DNA of 64,000 nucleotides from an uncultured bacterium (GTDB taxonomy: Bacteria; Cyanobacteriota; Vampirovibrionia; Gastranaerophilales; Gastranaerophilaceae): contig CADAJP010000001.1 in the NCBI GenBank assembly GCA_902788345.1, forward strand, positions 328,266-392,265, in the 5' to 3' direction. Shown here in pieces: positions 22,996-31,711 of this stretch. The position numbers and the translations under genes were made by a program. Each line of letters opens with the position of its first letter. Position 1 is the first letter of the stretch. Below the pieces are notes generated by a model, which ran no database searches, was not told the origin of the DNA, and saw only the letters and a program-made list of their open reading frames with translations.

Positions 22996-24780
22996 CTAAC
23001 CTATTGTAACCAAAACTTGTCCATTCTGGACTTTATTACCAACTTCGATTTCAACTGATTTAACAATACCTGAAACAGGGGATTTAATTTCAGTTTCCAT
23101 CTTCATAGCTTCGACAACAGCGATTACATCACCTTCAGAGATTGTATCACCTTCTGAAACCATAACTTTTAACACATTACCAGGTAATGCTGCTTTAACA
23201 GGAGTACCGTCAGTTGATACAGCTTTTGCTTCAATACCTTCTTTTACGCTGAAATCATATAACTTACCATTTACGGTAGCTTTATCACCTTCAAGTGCAA
23301 CAGCATACTTTTTACCGTTTACTGTTACGGTATAACCGTTTGTATCATTACCGGAAGATGAAGAATCAGCTTTCTTTTCATTCTTACGAACACCGATTGT
23401 ACCTTTGCCCTGTAAAAATAAAATACCTTTTTCTTTACAAGCTGCTGAAATAAATAAGTTCTCATCATTAACCTCAAGACCTGCATCTTCAAGTCTTTTC
23501 TTAGCAACTTCAAGTCCTTTATTAGGATCTTTATCATTAAGATCAACAACCGTTTCTGTTGTCGGTTCAAGACCTAACTGTTCATGAGCAATTTTAATAA
23601 CCTCTTCATCTGGTTGGCATGGAGTTTTACCAAAATAACCCAAAACCATTTTGCCATAACCTTCTGCTATTTTCTTCCACTTGCCAAACATTACATTATT
23701 AAATGCCTGTTGGAAATAGAACTGAGAAACAGGAGTAACAGAAGTTCCGAAACCGCCTTTTTCAACAACTTCTTTCATTGCAGCAACAACTTCAGGATAT
23801 TTATCCATTAAATTATTATCTCTAAGCATCTGAGTATTAGCTGTCAACGCACCTCCAGGAAGCGGAGATTGAATAATCATCGGATTTACAGACATAGCTT
23901 CAGGCGGCAAGAAGTAATCTTTCATACATTCTTTAAATATTTCTTCAGTTTCAAGAATTTTTTCAACATCTATTCCCAAATCGTATTCAGTACCTTTTAA
24001 TGCATGCCACATTGAAACGATATCAGGCTGAGCTGTTCCTCCTGAAACAGGCTTCATAGCCAAGTCGATACAATTAGCCCCGCCTTCCAAAGCTGCCAAA
24101 TATGCAGCAAGGCCTGTTCCTGCTGTTTCATGAGAGTGGAAACGAATATCTGCATTTTCACCCAATATTTCTCTTGTTCTTTTTACTGTTTCGTAAACTT
24201 TTCTTGGTGCAGAAGTACCTGAAGCATCTTTAAATGCCAATGAATCAAATTCAATACCGGCATCAAGAATTGATCTCAAGACTCTTTCATAAAATTCGAC
24301 ATCATGAGCACCCTGACATCCGATAGGTAATTCCATCATTGTAATTGTAACTTCGTGTCTTAAACCATGTTTTTTGATACACTGGCTAGAATACAACAAA
24401 TTGTTGACATCATTTAAAGCATCAAAATTACGAACAGTTGTTACACCATGTTTTGCAAACATTTTTGCGTGCAAGTCAATTACATCTCTTGGCTGAGAAT
24501 CAAGACCAACAACATTTACACCACGTGATAGCGATTGTAAGTTGATATCTGGTCCGACAGCTGCCCTGATTTTGTCCATTGTTTCAAAAGCATTTTCATT
24601 ACAATAGAAAATCGGAGATTGAAATCTTGCTCCGCCGGCAACCTCAAAATGTTTCAAGCCCGCTTTTACTGCAGACTGTAATGCAGGGATGAAGTCATCT
24701 ACAAAAACTCTTGCCCCGTAAACAGATTGGAAACCATCTCTAAATGAGGTATCCATAACTTTAATAAGTTTTTTACTCAT
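22996..24780 (-). CDS. oadA: oxaloacetate decarboxylase alpha subunit with biotinyl domain
   Basis: The alpha subunit moves CO2 from oxaloacetate to biotin. It has 594 residues: an HMG-CoA-lyase-like carboxyltransferase barrel (Asp-Thr-Ser-Phe-Arg-Asp-Gly-Phe-Gln-Ser near residue 10, Phe-Lys-Asp-Ala-Ser-Gly, and His-Ser-His-Glu-Thr for the metal site), a conserved carboxylase region, a linker with a Ser run near residue 473, and a biotinyl domain with Glu-Ala-Met-Lys-Met near residue 562. Pyruvate carboxylase subunit B has the same architecture, but the adjacent beta and gamma membrane subunits favour the Na+-pumping decarboxylase. It lies 20 bases after oadG. Confidence 0.94.
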   Translation of the reverse strand: MSKKLIKVMDTSFRDGFQSVYGARVFVDDFIPALQSAVKAGLKHFEVAGGARFQSPIFYCNENAFETMDKIRAAVGPDINLQSLSRGVNVVGLDSQPRDVIDLHAKMFAKHGVTTVRNFDALNDVNNLLYSSQCIKKHGLRHEVTITMMELPIGCQGAHDVEFYERVLRSILDAGIEFDSLAFKDASGTSAPRKVYETVKRTREILGENADIRFHSHETAGTGLAAYLAALEGGANCIDLAMKPVSGGTAQPDIVSMWHALKGTEYDLGIDVEKILETEEIFKECMKDYFLPPEAMSVNPMIIQSPLPGGALTANTQMLRDNNLMDKYPEVVAAMKEVVEKGGFGTSVTPVSQFYFQQAFNNVMFGKWKKIAEGYGKMVLGYFGKTPCQPDEEVIKIAHEQLGLEPTTETVVDLNDKDPNKGLEVAKKRLEDAGLEVNDENLFISAACKEKGILFLQGKGTIGVRKNEKKADSSSSGNDTNGYTVTVNGKKYAVALEGDKATVNGKLYDFSVKEGIEAKAVSTDGTPVKAALPGNVLKVMVSEGDTISEGDVIAVVEAMKMETEIKSPVSGIVKSVEIEVGNKVQNGQVLVTIG

Positions 24781-24800
24781 ATATTTATCCTCTCTTATAA

Positions 24801-25034
24801 CTAATTTCTTTTTGCCATTATCGCCGCAATTGCAACTGCAATTGCTTCATCAACATTTGATGCAACTTTTTTAGCCGCAGTTTTTACTTCATCAACTGCT
24901 TCAGGAAACAATTTATTAAGCCAACCGACAACTTTTGACATGATACCCATGCAAAAGATTAATAATGTCAGAAATGCCAAAACTGTACCCATCCCGATTA
25001 AAAGCAGCGCCAGTCCGTTTTCTAAATTATTCAT
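24801..25034 (-). CDS. oadG: oxaloacetate decarboxylase gamma subunit (OadG type)
   Basis: 77 residues with one membrane helix (about 8-32, Leu-Leu-Leu-Ile-Gly-Met-Gly-Thr-Val-Leu-Ala-Phe-Leu, the usual OadG opening) and a short amphipathic Ala-rich tail. OadG holds the alpha and beta subunits together. The tail lacks the Pro-rich linker and terminal histidines that bind zinc in Klebsiella OadG and ends in Ala-Ile-Met-Ala-Lys-Arg-Asn. Its ATG overlaps the birA stop by 4 bases (ATGA), so the two are translationally coupled. The call rests on size, helix motif and position. Confidence 0.87.
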   Translation of the reverse strand: MNNLENGLALLLIGMGTVLAFLTLLIFCMGIMSKVVGWLNKLFPEAVDEVKTAAKKVASNVDEAIAVAIAAIMAKRN

Positions 25035-25756
25035 AATATATCTCCTATTGATAGTACTAATTCTTTGTTATCGGCATCCTGCAAAAGTAATTCTCCGTTA
25101 TCATTTACCCCTTTTGCAATACCGTTTTTCAATTCATTCAAAACCTGAACTTTTAAATCCTTATCTAAAAAACAATTTTTATTTATATAATCTCTTTTTA
25201 TAAATTCAAAACCTTTTTCCAAAAATTCATCATAATTTTCGAAAAATTTATTTACAAATTCATCGAGAAAAACATCCATATTAACAGATTTTCCAATCTC
25301 AAGATTAAGACTGGCTGCAACCCTGTCAGGAATGTCTGAAACATCTGATTGTGATGCATTCAAATTAACACCTATACCAAGAACAATTCCTTTAAGAATG
25401 GAACCATCCATGACGGTTTCTGATAATATACCGCTAATTTTTCTTCTGCCGTCTATCATAACATCATTAGGCCATTTTATTTTTGCATTTACACCATAAT
25501 TTTCGAGCACGTCACATAAAATAACAGAGGCATATTGAGTAATATTAGTGAAAACAGGATTCATTGACGCCGAAGGTTTTAATACAAGAGAAAAGAAAAG
25601 ATTGCCTTCACCCAAATCAACCCACTTACGATTAAAACGACCTCTGCCATTAGTCTGACGGCGGGCATGAATAACAGTTCTGTCTGCAAAATTATCAATA
25701 TGAGATTTTGCATAACTGTTTGTAGAATCAATCTCCTCTATTCTTATAACTTTCAT
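25031..25756 (-). CDS. birA: biotin-protein ligase, catalytic-domain-only BirA
   Basis: This enzyme activates biotin with ATP and attaches it to the biotinyl lysine, here very probably that of OadA encoded just downstream. The 241 residues hold the catalytic domain (Asp-Ser-Thr-Asn-Ser-Tyr-Ala, Gly-Arg-Gly-Arg-Phe-Asn-Arg-Lys-Trp, Lys-Trp-Pro-Asn-Asp, Gly-Ile-Gly-Val-Asn-Leu-Asn) and a small C-terminal SH3-like domain. The N-terminal helix-turn-helix of bifunctional BirA is absent, so it should not repress genes. It leads the oad operon and overlaps oadG by 4 bases. Confidence 0.93.
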   Translation of the reverse strand: MKVIRIEEIDSTNSYAKSHIDNFADRTVIHARRQTNGRGRFNRKWVDLGEGNLFFSLVLKPSASMNPVFTNITQYASVILCDVLENYGVNAKIKWPNDVMIDGRRKISGILSETVMDGSILKGIVLGIGVNLNASQSDVSDIPDRVAASLNLEIGKSVNMDVFLDEFVNKFFENYDEFLEKGFEFIKRDYINKNCFLDKDLKVQVLNELKNGIAKGVNDNGELLLQDADNKELVLSIGDIL

Positions 25757-25764
25757 TAATATCC

Positions 25765-25786
25765 TCTAATCATAATCGCGATTAGA
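25765..25786. promoter_or_regulatory. candidate operator between birA and the atp operon
   Basis: TCTAATC and GATTAGA are perfect 7-base arms; inside them AATCGCGATT is a 10-base perfect palindrome. It is the most GC-symmetrical element in an otherwise A/T-only gap of 155 bases between two divergent energy operons, and is 9 bases from the birA start. A regulator site is inferred. Confidence 0.38.
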
Positions 25787-25911
25787 ATAATTATACAACA
25801 AACAAAACAAGATAAGGCAAAAAATATTTTTTATTATAAATGAATGCAAAAAGTTAACAAATTGCATTAACCGTTTTTAAATGATAATATTAATATATAA
25901 GAGGGAGGACT

Positions 25912-26598
25912 ATGGAACATTGGATATATACCTTTCAATTATGGGGTAAAAGTGTATCTGTTAATATGGATACATTGATAACAATGTGGCTTGCAATGAC
26001 ATGTTTACTTATATGCGCCTTTTTAGCCGTGCGTAAAATTTCCGTAATGCCCTCTATAATGCAGACAGCCTTTGAAAATATTTTGGGATTTTTCTGGGGG
26101 ATGTCAGATTCTTTGATGGGTAGAGAAGGCAGAAAACATATTCCTTTAATCGCATCATTGTTTCTTTTTATAATTGTTGCAAATCTTATGGGACAAATAC
26201 CGTTTCATATTTTACACATGAAACATGGAGAACTTGCCTCACCGACAAACGATATAAATGTAACTGCGGCATTAGCAATTATCGTACTCGTATATTATGT
26301 GTTCATGGGATTTAAAAAGAAAAAAATCAGATTTTTATTTGCAGATTTATCACCGATAAATATTTTTATCGGTTTAATTGATATATTAGAAATGTTCACA
26401 AGACCATTAACATTGGCTCTGCGACTTTTTGGAAACGTTTTGGCCGGGGAAATACTCATATCAGCAATGCTTGGATTATGTGCATATTTTCTGCCTTTAC
26501 CTTTCATGTTTTTTGAAGTTTTGGTTGCCTGTGTTCAGGCATTGGTGTTTTCAATGCTGACAATGGTATATGTTTCATCAGCAATACAAGAAGAATAG
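25912..26598 (+). CDS. atpB: ATP synthase F0 subunit a
   Basis: Subunit a forms the ion half-channels beside the c ring. The 228 residues have five or six hydrophobic spans and the conserved Leu-Ala-Leu-Arg-Leu-Phe-Gly-Asn motif (essential Arg near residue 170), followed by the Ala-Gly-Glu block, and near the C-terminus a Phe-x-Val-Leu-Val-Ala-Cys-Val-Gln-Ala segment. The ATG follows GAGGGAGG, the strongest ribosome site in the operon. It is first of seven atp genes; there is no separate atpI-type (Unc1) gene. In cyanobacterial nomenclature this subunit is AtpI. Confidence 0.96.
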   Translation: MEHWIYTFQLWGKSVSVNMDTLITMWLAMTCLLICAFLAVRKISVMPSIMQTAFENILGFFWGMSDSLMGREGRKHIPLIASLFLFIIVANLMGQIPFHILHMKHGELASPTNDINVTAALAIIVLVYYVFMGFKKKKIRFLFADLSPINIFIGLIDILEMFTRPLTLALRLFGNVLAGEILISAMLGLCAYFLPLPFMFFEVLVACVQALVFSMLTMVYVSSAIQEE

Positions 26599-26628
26599 TA
26601 ATATAAAAAAAATAAAGGAGAAAAAATT

Positions 26629-26859
26629 ATGGCAGTAACAGAATTAGGACAATTAGGCGGCGGCATTGCAATAGGCTGCGGAGCTATCGGTGCAGGCTTG
26701 GGTATCGGTTTTGCAACAAAAGGTTTGATGGATGCAATGTCAAGACAACCTGAAATTGCAACAAAAGCACTTGTATTTTTCATGATTGGTGCAGCAATGT
26801 CAGAAGCCTGTGCAATTTACGCTTTAATCGTAGCATTAAAACTTGTAGGTATGATGTAA
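26629..26859 (+). CDS. atpE: ATP synthase F0 subunit c
   Basis: 76 residues forming the two-helix hairpin of the rotor ring, with the Arg-Gln-Pro-Glu loop (39-42) and the ion-binding Glu59 in helix 2. Compared with the Na+-type Ilyobacter c subunit, the helix-1 Gln position is Ile26 and the Ser after the Glu is Ala60, while Tyr64 is kept. This pattern (Glu-Ala-x-x-x-Tyr) resembles proton-type rings, including cyanobacterial ones. I therefore infer a proton-driven enzyme despite the neighbouring Na+ decarboxylase. It follows atpB by 30 bases, with a good AAAGGAGA site. Confidence 0.95.
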   Translation: MAVTELGQLGGGIAIGCGAIGAGLGIGFATKGLMDAMSRQPEIATKALVFFMIGAAMSEACAIYALIVALKLVGMM

Positions 26860-26873
26860 CGGAATAATTTGTA

Positions 26874-27311
26874 ATGGAATTTAATGCAACTTTTATAGTA
26901 ACCATAATCAGCTTTATTGTGTTCGTTATCTTGATGAACGCTATACTTTATCGTCCGTTGGAAAAAATTGTTGACGAGAGAGAAAAACTTATAAAGGATA
27001 ATACCGAAAACGCAAAGACACTAAATTCAGAAGCTGAAACATTACTTGAAAAGAAAGCCCGAGAAATTGCTCAGGCAAAAGCGGATGCAAAAAATTCCCT
27101 GGATACAAAATTAAAAGAATCGTACGAAAACAGTTCACAAAAAATTCACAAAGCTAAAGAAGAAAGTCTTAACTGCATAAAAGAGCAAAAGCAACAGCTT
27201 CAGAATGAAAAAGAAAACATTAAAGAAATCATGAATCCGGATATCAGACATTTTGCACAGCTTATAACGGATAAGTTATTAAGCAGAAATACAGGAGAGG
27301 GAAATGAGTAA
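26874..27311 (+). CDS. ATP synthase F0 subunit b' (first of two b-type subunits)
   Basis: 145 residues: one N-terminal membrane helix (about 5-27), Leu-Tyr-Arg-Pro-Leu, then a long charged coiled coil to near the C-terminus. This is the peripheral-stalk layout. It is the first of two consecutive, non-identical b-type genes; in cyanobacteria and chloroplast-type synthases the first is b' (atpG in cyanobacterial naming), and the stalk is a b/b' heterodimer. It overlaps the next b gene by 8 bases. No symbol is given because the naming differs between groups. Confidence 0.9.
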   Translation: MEFNATFIVTIISFIVFVILMNAILYRPLEKIVDEREKLIKDNTENAKTLNSEAETLLEKKAREIAQAKADAKNSLDTKLKESYENSSQKIHKAKEESLNCIKEQKQQLQNEKENIKEIMNPDIRHFAQLITDKLLSRNTGEGNE

Positions 27312-27825
27312 TATCGGTGAAATATATAACCTCATACTGCATTCAAACTTGCTGAATTTTACAATATTTTTGGCAATTATAATATTGATATGCAAAAAGT
27401 TTGATATACCTGCGATTATTGAAAATATGCGCGCAAAAATTATTAAAAGAATTGAAGAATCTGATATTACCCTGAAAGAAGCTGCGGCGAACAAAGAAAA
27501 GGCAATGAATGAAGTTAAAAATACTGCAGCAGAAGTTGAGAATATAAATTCCGCAGCAGAAGTTAAGGCTAAAACACTTGAAGAACAAGTATCTCGAGAT
27601 ACTTTAGTTAAAATTGAAAATATTAAAAATAACACTCAAAAGATTATTGACTCAGAAGAAAAATCAGTCAGAGCAATATTAATATCAAATACAGGAACCA
27701 GATCCGTTGAAGCTGCAAAAGATAACATTATTTCAGAACTCGAAAAAAATAAAGAACTACACAATAAATTTATAGAAGACAGCATAAATGAACTTGATAA
27801 GGCGGTTTTAGATGGCATATCTTAA
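27304..27825 (+). CDS. atpF: ATP synthase F0 subunit b
   Basis: 173 residues with an N-terminal hydrophobic helix (about 15-31, Phe-Thr-Ile-Phe-Leu-Ala-Ile-Ile-Ile-Leu-Ile) and a long Glu/Lys/Ala-rich coiled coil. It is longer than its b' partner and has the usual Ala-Ala-Asn-Lys-Glu-Lys-Ala register near residue 60. It forms the stator stalk with b' and delta. Its ATG lies inside the end of the b' gene and its end overlaps delta by 14 bases, so translation is coupled through three genes, which suits fixed stoichiometry. Confidence 0.93.
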   Translation: MSNIGEIYNLILHSNLLNFTIFLAIIILICKKFDIPAIIENMRAKIIKRIEESDITLKEAAANKEKAMNEVKNTAAEVENINSAAEVKAKTLEEQVSRDTLVKIENIKNNTQKIIDSEEKSVRAILISNTGTRSVEAAKDNIISELEKNKELHNKFIEDSINELDKAVLDGIS

Positions 27826-28339
27826 TCAAATAGATAAAATATATTCTCAAACTCTTTTAAAACTTGCCGTTGATAATGGTCAGGTGCTGGATGAGATTAC
27901 GCAAATTGAGGAGGTTTTTGCAAATTCCAAAGAATTGACACACCTTATTCAAAATCCAACAATAAATACAAAACATAAAATTGAGATACTTGATGAAATA
28001 TTTAAAGACAAGATAAATCCTGAAATATACAAATTTTTAATTGTTCTTGTTGAAAAAAACAGAATAAACCGATTAAAACAAATTGTTGAAAGTTTCAAAA
28101 TAAACTATTACGAAGAAAACAATATAAAAAATGTAATAATTATTTCAGCCATCGAATTAAATGAAGAAATGAAAAAGAACATTACAGCTAAACTTGAAAA
28201 TAAACTAAACAAAAAAGTTATGCCGCAATGGGAAACTGATAAAGACATTATCGCAGGACTAATATTTAAACTGGGCGATACAGTTATAGATACAAGTTTA
28301 AGACATAAATTAGAAAATTTAAATAAAATAATGAAATAG
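27812..28339 (+). CDS. atpH: ATP synthase F1 subunit delta
   Basis: 175 residues matching the OSCP/delta family: an N-terminal six-helix domain beginning Ala-x-x-Tyr-x-x-x-Leu-x-x-Leu-Ala, with the [10 protein letters not shown] segment near residue 75, and a C-terminal [12 protein letters not shown]-x-Ser-Leu-Arg motif. The subunit caps F1 and joins it to the b/b' stalk. It overlaps the b gene by 14 bases and is 8 bases before atpA. Confidence 0.95.
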   Translation: MAYLNQIDKIYSQTLLKLAVDNGQVLDEITQIEEVFANSKELTHLIQNPTINTKHKIEILDEIFKDKINPEIYKFLIVLVEKNRINRLKQIVESFKINYYEENNIKNVIIISAIELNEEMKKNITAKLENKLNKKVMPQWETDKDIIAGLIFKLGDTVIDTSLRHKLENLNKIMK

Positions 28340-28347
28340 GAGATATT

Positions 28348-29859
28348 ATGGCACTGATACAACCTGATGAAATAAGTTCAATCATCAAAAGTAAAATTGA
28401 AAATTTTAATCTTGAAACCGAAATATCAAACACCGGAACGGTTCTTGAAGTCGGGGATGGTATTGCAAGAGTTTACGGTTTAGGAAACGCTATGGCAAAC
28501 GAACTTGTCAGTTTTGAAGACGGTAAAGGAACTTTGGGAATTGCAATGAACCTTGAAGAAGATAATGTTGGTGTTGTTATTCTTGGAGATTACACAAATA
28601 TAAAAGAAGGTACTATTGTAAAAACAACCAATCAAATTGCATCAGTACCTGTAGGAGACGGACTTATCGGAAGAATAATCGACCCGACTGGGAAACCGAT
28701 TGACGGTAAGGGGGATTATCCTTATGAAAAAACAAGACCGATTGAAAGAGTTGCACCGGGTATCGTTACAAGGCGTTCGGTTTATCAGCCTTTGCAAACC
28801 GGTTTAACCGCAATTGATGCACTTACACCAATTGGCAGAGGTCAAAGAGAACTCATAATCGGGGACAGACAAACAGGTAAAACCGCTATTGCGATAGACA
28901 CAATAATTAATCAGCAGGGCAAAGATGTAATTTGTATATATGTTGCAATAGGACAAAAAGCTTCAACCGTTGCACATCTTGCCAAAACTCTTGAGGAAAA
29001 AGGTGCAATGGCTTATACAATTATTGTTTCATCAACCGCTGATGAATCAGCGCCTCTGCAATATATTGCTCCATTTGCCGGAGTTACAATCGGTGAAGAA
29101 TTTATGGAGCAAGGCAAGGATGTTTTGATTATTTATGATGACTTATCAAAACATGCACAGGCATACCGTGCAATGAGTTTACTTTTAAAAAGACCGCCGG
29201 GACGTGAAGCATATCCGGGAGATGTTTTCTATCTGCATTCAAGACTATTGGAACGTGCCGTTAAACTTAATGACGAACTTGGCGGCGGAAGTATTACGGC
29301 ACTGCCGATTATTGAAACGCAGGCAGGAGACGTTTCAGCATACATTCCGACTAATGTAATTTCTATTACTGACGGTCAGATATTCTTGGAAAGTAACGCA
29401 TTTAATTCAGGACAAAGACCGGCAATTAATGCAGGTATATCAGTTTCCCGTGTAGGGGGTGCAGCACAAACAAAAGGAATTAAACAAGTTGCAGGGCAGT
29501 TGCGTTTAGACCTTGCTCAATACAGAGAACTTGAAGCATTCGCTCAATTTGCATCTGACCTTGATGCTGCAACAAAAAAACAACTTTTAAGAGGTGAAAA
29601 ACTAACCGAAGTTCTCAAACAACTTCAGTATAATCCTCTTAGTGTTGCCGAACAGGTTTCTATCCTGTTTGCCGCAAATGAAGGGATTTTAGATGATATT
29701 GAAAATGCTAAAATCCAAAGGTTCAAAAAAGACTGGTTTGTTTATTTCAATGCAAATCTAAAAGAACTATCAGACAGGTTAAATGCCGGAGAAGGCTTAT
29801 CTGACGAGGATAAAACAATCCTGATAAATTCTTTAAACAAATTCAAAGAAACATTCTAA
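28348..29859 (+). CDS. atpA: ATP synthase F1 subunit alpha
   Basis: 503 residues, the normal length. The Walker A motif is Gly-Asp-Arg-Gln-Thr-Gly-Lys-Thr-Ala (near residue 170), the Walker B region is [10 protein letters not shown], and the arginine-finger region reads [11 protein letters not shown]. Alpha binds non-catalytic nucleotide and completes the catalytic site of beta. The gene follows an AGGAGATATT site. beta and epsilon are not in this window. Confidence 0.98.
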   Translation: MALIQPDEISSIIKSKIENFNLETEISNTGTVLEVGDGIARVYGLGNAMANELVSFEDGKGTLGIAMNLEEDNVGVVILGDYTNIKEGTIVKTTNQIASVPVGDGLIGRIIDPTGKPIDGKGDYPYEKTRPIERVAPGIVTRRSVYQPLQTGLTAIDALTPIGRGQRELIIGDRQTGKTAIAIDTIINQQGKDVICIYVAIGQKASTVAHLAKTLEEKGAMAYTIIVSSTADESAPLQYIAPFAGVTIGEEFMEQGKDVLIIYDDLSKHAQAYRAMSLLLKRPPGREAYPGDVFYLHSRLLERAVKLNDELGGGSITALPIIETQAGDVSAYIPTNVISITDGQIFLESNAFNSGQRPAINAGISVSRVGGAAQTKGIKQVAGQLRLDLAQYRELEAFAQFASDLDAATKKQLLRGEKLTEVLKQLQYNPLSVAEQVSILFAANEGILDDIENAKIQRFKKDWFVYFNANLKELSDRLNAGEGLSDEDKTILINSLNKFKETF

Positions 29860-29874
29860 ACAGAAAGATAAATA

Positions 29875-30807
29875 ATGGCAAATTTAAAAAGTATAAAAAA
29901 CAGAATAAACAGCGTGCAAAGCACTAAAAAAATTACCCGTGCAATGAAGATGGTTGCGGCAGCAAAGGTTCGTTCCTCAGAAATCGCAACTAAAGCTTCT
30001 CGTCCTTACGCAATAGAGCTTTACAACATGTTTCAAAAACTTTTAAATTCGGTGCCGGAATTTAGTTCTGAAACACTCAGAATTAAACATGCCATTGATA
30101 ACTACCCAAAACTGCTTGAACGCAGGAAAATAAAAAATGTCGGAATGTTTATTGTTACTGCAAATAAAGGACTCGCAGGAGCATATAGTGCGAATGTCGT
30201 TAAACTGGCATTGAAGCAGATTAAAGAATATCAAAAACAAGGTATTGGTGTAAAAGTATTTATTGCAGGTCAAAAGGGAATATCAATTATCCGTAAAAAA
30301 TTGATTGCTCTTGGCTGCAACATTGAAAGGAAATATTTTTCCTGCATAGATAATCCGGGAGCAATGGATGCAAGAGAAATTGCGGAAGATATGGCCGAAT
30401 ATTATGTAAACAATAAAATAGACAAAATTGAAATTATCACTACAAGTTTTCGTAATATGGTAAGCTATAGTGTTGACAGCTGGGCAATTCTGCCGCTTGA
30501 AGGAGTAAAAAATCCTCATGAAAGACTTTCGGATAGTGTTATTGAACCGTTAATGGAATTTACCCCTGATATGCACCATATATTACAAAAAATAGTACCG
30601 ATGTTTATTACAAATACTTTCTATCAGGCATTATTAGAGGCTCACGCAAGCGAACTTGCTTCAAGAATGACAGCCATGTCTGCCGCAACAACCAATGCAG
30701 AAAAGATTATTCACGATTTATCCATTCAATACAACAAAATCAGACAGGCTGCTATTACGAATGAAATTATAGAAGTTGTATCAGGTGCGAACGCTCTATC
30801 AAAATAA
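29875..30807 (+). CDS. atpG: ATP synthase F1 subunit gamma
   Basis: Gamma is the rotating shaft in F1. The 310 residues begin with the conserved Ile-x-x-Val-x-Ser-Thr-x-Lys-Ile-Thr-x-Ala-Met-x-Met-Val-Ala and end with Glu-x-Ala-Ser-Arg-Met-x-Ala-Met-x-Ala-Ala-Thr-x-Asn-Ala and Asn-x-x-Arg-Gln-Ala-x-Ile-Thr-x-Glu-Ile-x-Glu-Val-Val-Ser-Gly-Ala. It lacks an obvious redox Cys pair of the chloroplast kind. It is the last gene of the operon. Its stop codon directly abuts the stop of the convergent CHAP-like gene, and no terminator hairpin is present. Confidence 0.97.
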   Translation: MANLKSIKNRINSVQSTKKITRAMKMVAAAKVRSSEIATKASRPYAIELYNMFQKLLNSVPEFSSETLRIKHAIDNYPKLLERRKIKNVGMFIVTANKGLAGAYSANVVKLALKQIKEYQKQGIGVKVFIAGQKGISIIRKKLIALGCNIERKYFSCIDNPGAMDAREIAEDMAEYYVNNKIDKIEIITTSFRNMVSYSVDSWAILPLEGVKNPHERLSDSVIEPLMEFTPDMHHILQKIVPMFITNTFYQALLEAHASELASRMTAMSAATTNAEKIIHDLSIQYNKIRQAAITNEIIEVVSGANALSK

Positions 30808-31572
30808 CTATTGTTGTTTAAATTCAAGTTTTTTGGTTGCAGAATTATATTTCCAGCCGTCAGTTAATTTGTAAACATCAAAAGTTGCCTGACCTTTTTG
30901 CCTTTGAACCCATTTCATATTGTCAGTACAATCACTTGTTTCCTGACCATAACCGTTAGTTATGGCAATATGACCGTCAAGACCATCCCTTTTATATACA
31001 ACAATGTATCCTGCAGGAAGTTTATTCAAATCCTTTAGTTTTACATCTATTCTTTCAAATTTTTCAGGATGTGCATCAAAAAATTCTGTCGCACGATGTG
31101 CACTGCCTCTTGGCATATCAGAGTAGTCATTCAATACCCCGCTTGACCAAAGTGCATGTTTTACTCCTGTATAACAAGCTGATGAAACATCCATTTCCTG
31201 TGCAACCTTTTGAGAATATTTAGCCAAGCAGACATCAATATCTCTTACTCTGCTGTCTGCACAATTAACCCCTTTGTTTTCTACAACTTTGTAAATTGCA
31301 GAAATATTAGATAAATACCAATTACTTAACTTAAAATATAAACCGTGTTTTACAGATTCGGGAATAGAATGAATTTCCCCAATTGAAACATTTTTTGAAA
31401 TGTTAAAGCTGAACTGAGGCTTATAAGAAGACTCTCCTTTGTCAACACGACAAGATACGGGCTCAGATGTATACACAGGCTTTTCAATACCCTGCTTTTT
31501 ATAATCGCCCAGCAAATGCTGTCTGTATAAACTTTTCCTTTGTTCAATAAGTCTAATATCCGTAACTAACAT
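30808..31572 (-). CDS. CHAP/NlpC-like putative cysteine hydrolase
   Basis: 254 residues, only partly recognised. The C-terminal half (about 110-250) resembles a CHAP or NlpC/P60 fold: Cys133 at the start of a helix (Ser-Ala-Cys-Tyr-Thr-Gly-Val-Lys), Pro-Ala-Gly-Tyr-Ile-Val-Val-Tyr, then Gly-His-Ile-Ala-Ile-Thr-Asn with His201, and a polar Asp/Asn about 15 residues later. Such enzymes cut peptidoglycan amide bonds or peptides. The N-terminal half has no recognised domain, and there is no signal peptide or membrane helix, so export would need another route. The gene ends exactly where atpG ends, on the other strand. Confidence 0.65.
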   Translation of the reverse strand: MLVTDIRLIEQRKSLYRQHLLGDYKKQGIEKPVYTSEPVSCRVDKGESSYKPQFSFNISKNVSIGEIHSIPESVKHGLYFKLSNWYLSNISAIYKVVENKGVNCADSRVRDIDVCLAKYSQKVAQEMDVSSACYTGVKHALWSSGVLNDYSDMPRGSAHRATEFFDAHPEKFERIDVKLKDLNKLPAGYIVVYKRDGLDGHIAITNGYGQETSDCTDNMKWVQRQKGQATFDVYKLTDGWKYNSATKKLEFKQQ

Positions 31573-31676
31573 GATATTTTTCCCTTAAACTTTCCCCTGT
31601 ATATATATAAACAAAACATTTATAACGAAATTGCCATATTGTAACAAATTGTAAACACCTGAAAAATAAAACCTGC

Positions 31677-31705
31677 TTGACAATAGACTGTCCGTGTAAG
31701 ATAAT
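31677..31705 (+). promoter_or_regulatory. rplU promoter (sigma70-type)
   Basis: A perfect TTGACA at 31677-31682 and GATAAT at 31700-31705 are 17 bases apart. It is the best promoter in the window and drives a leader of about 120 bases before rplU. The 262-base gap from 31573 to 31834 holds this promoter, the leader and otherwise nothing I can identify. Confidence 0.75.
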
Positions 31706-31711
31706 AACTAT

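Noticed and set aside
23325..23811. Open frames of 60-81 codons on both strands inside oadA
   Set aside because: They lie wholly within a well-supported gene, lack ribosome sites and have no recognisable composition.
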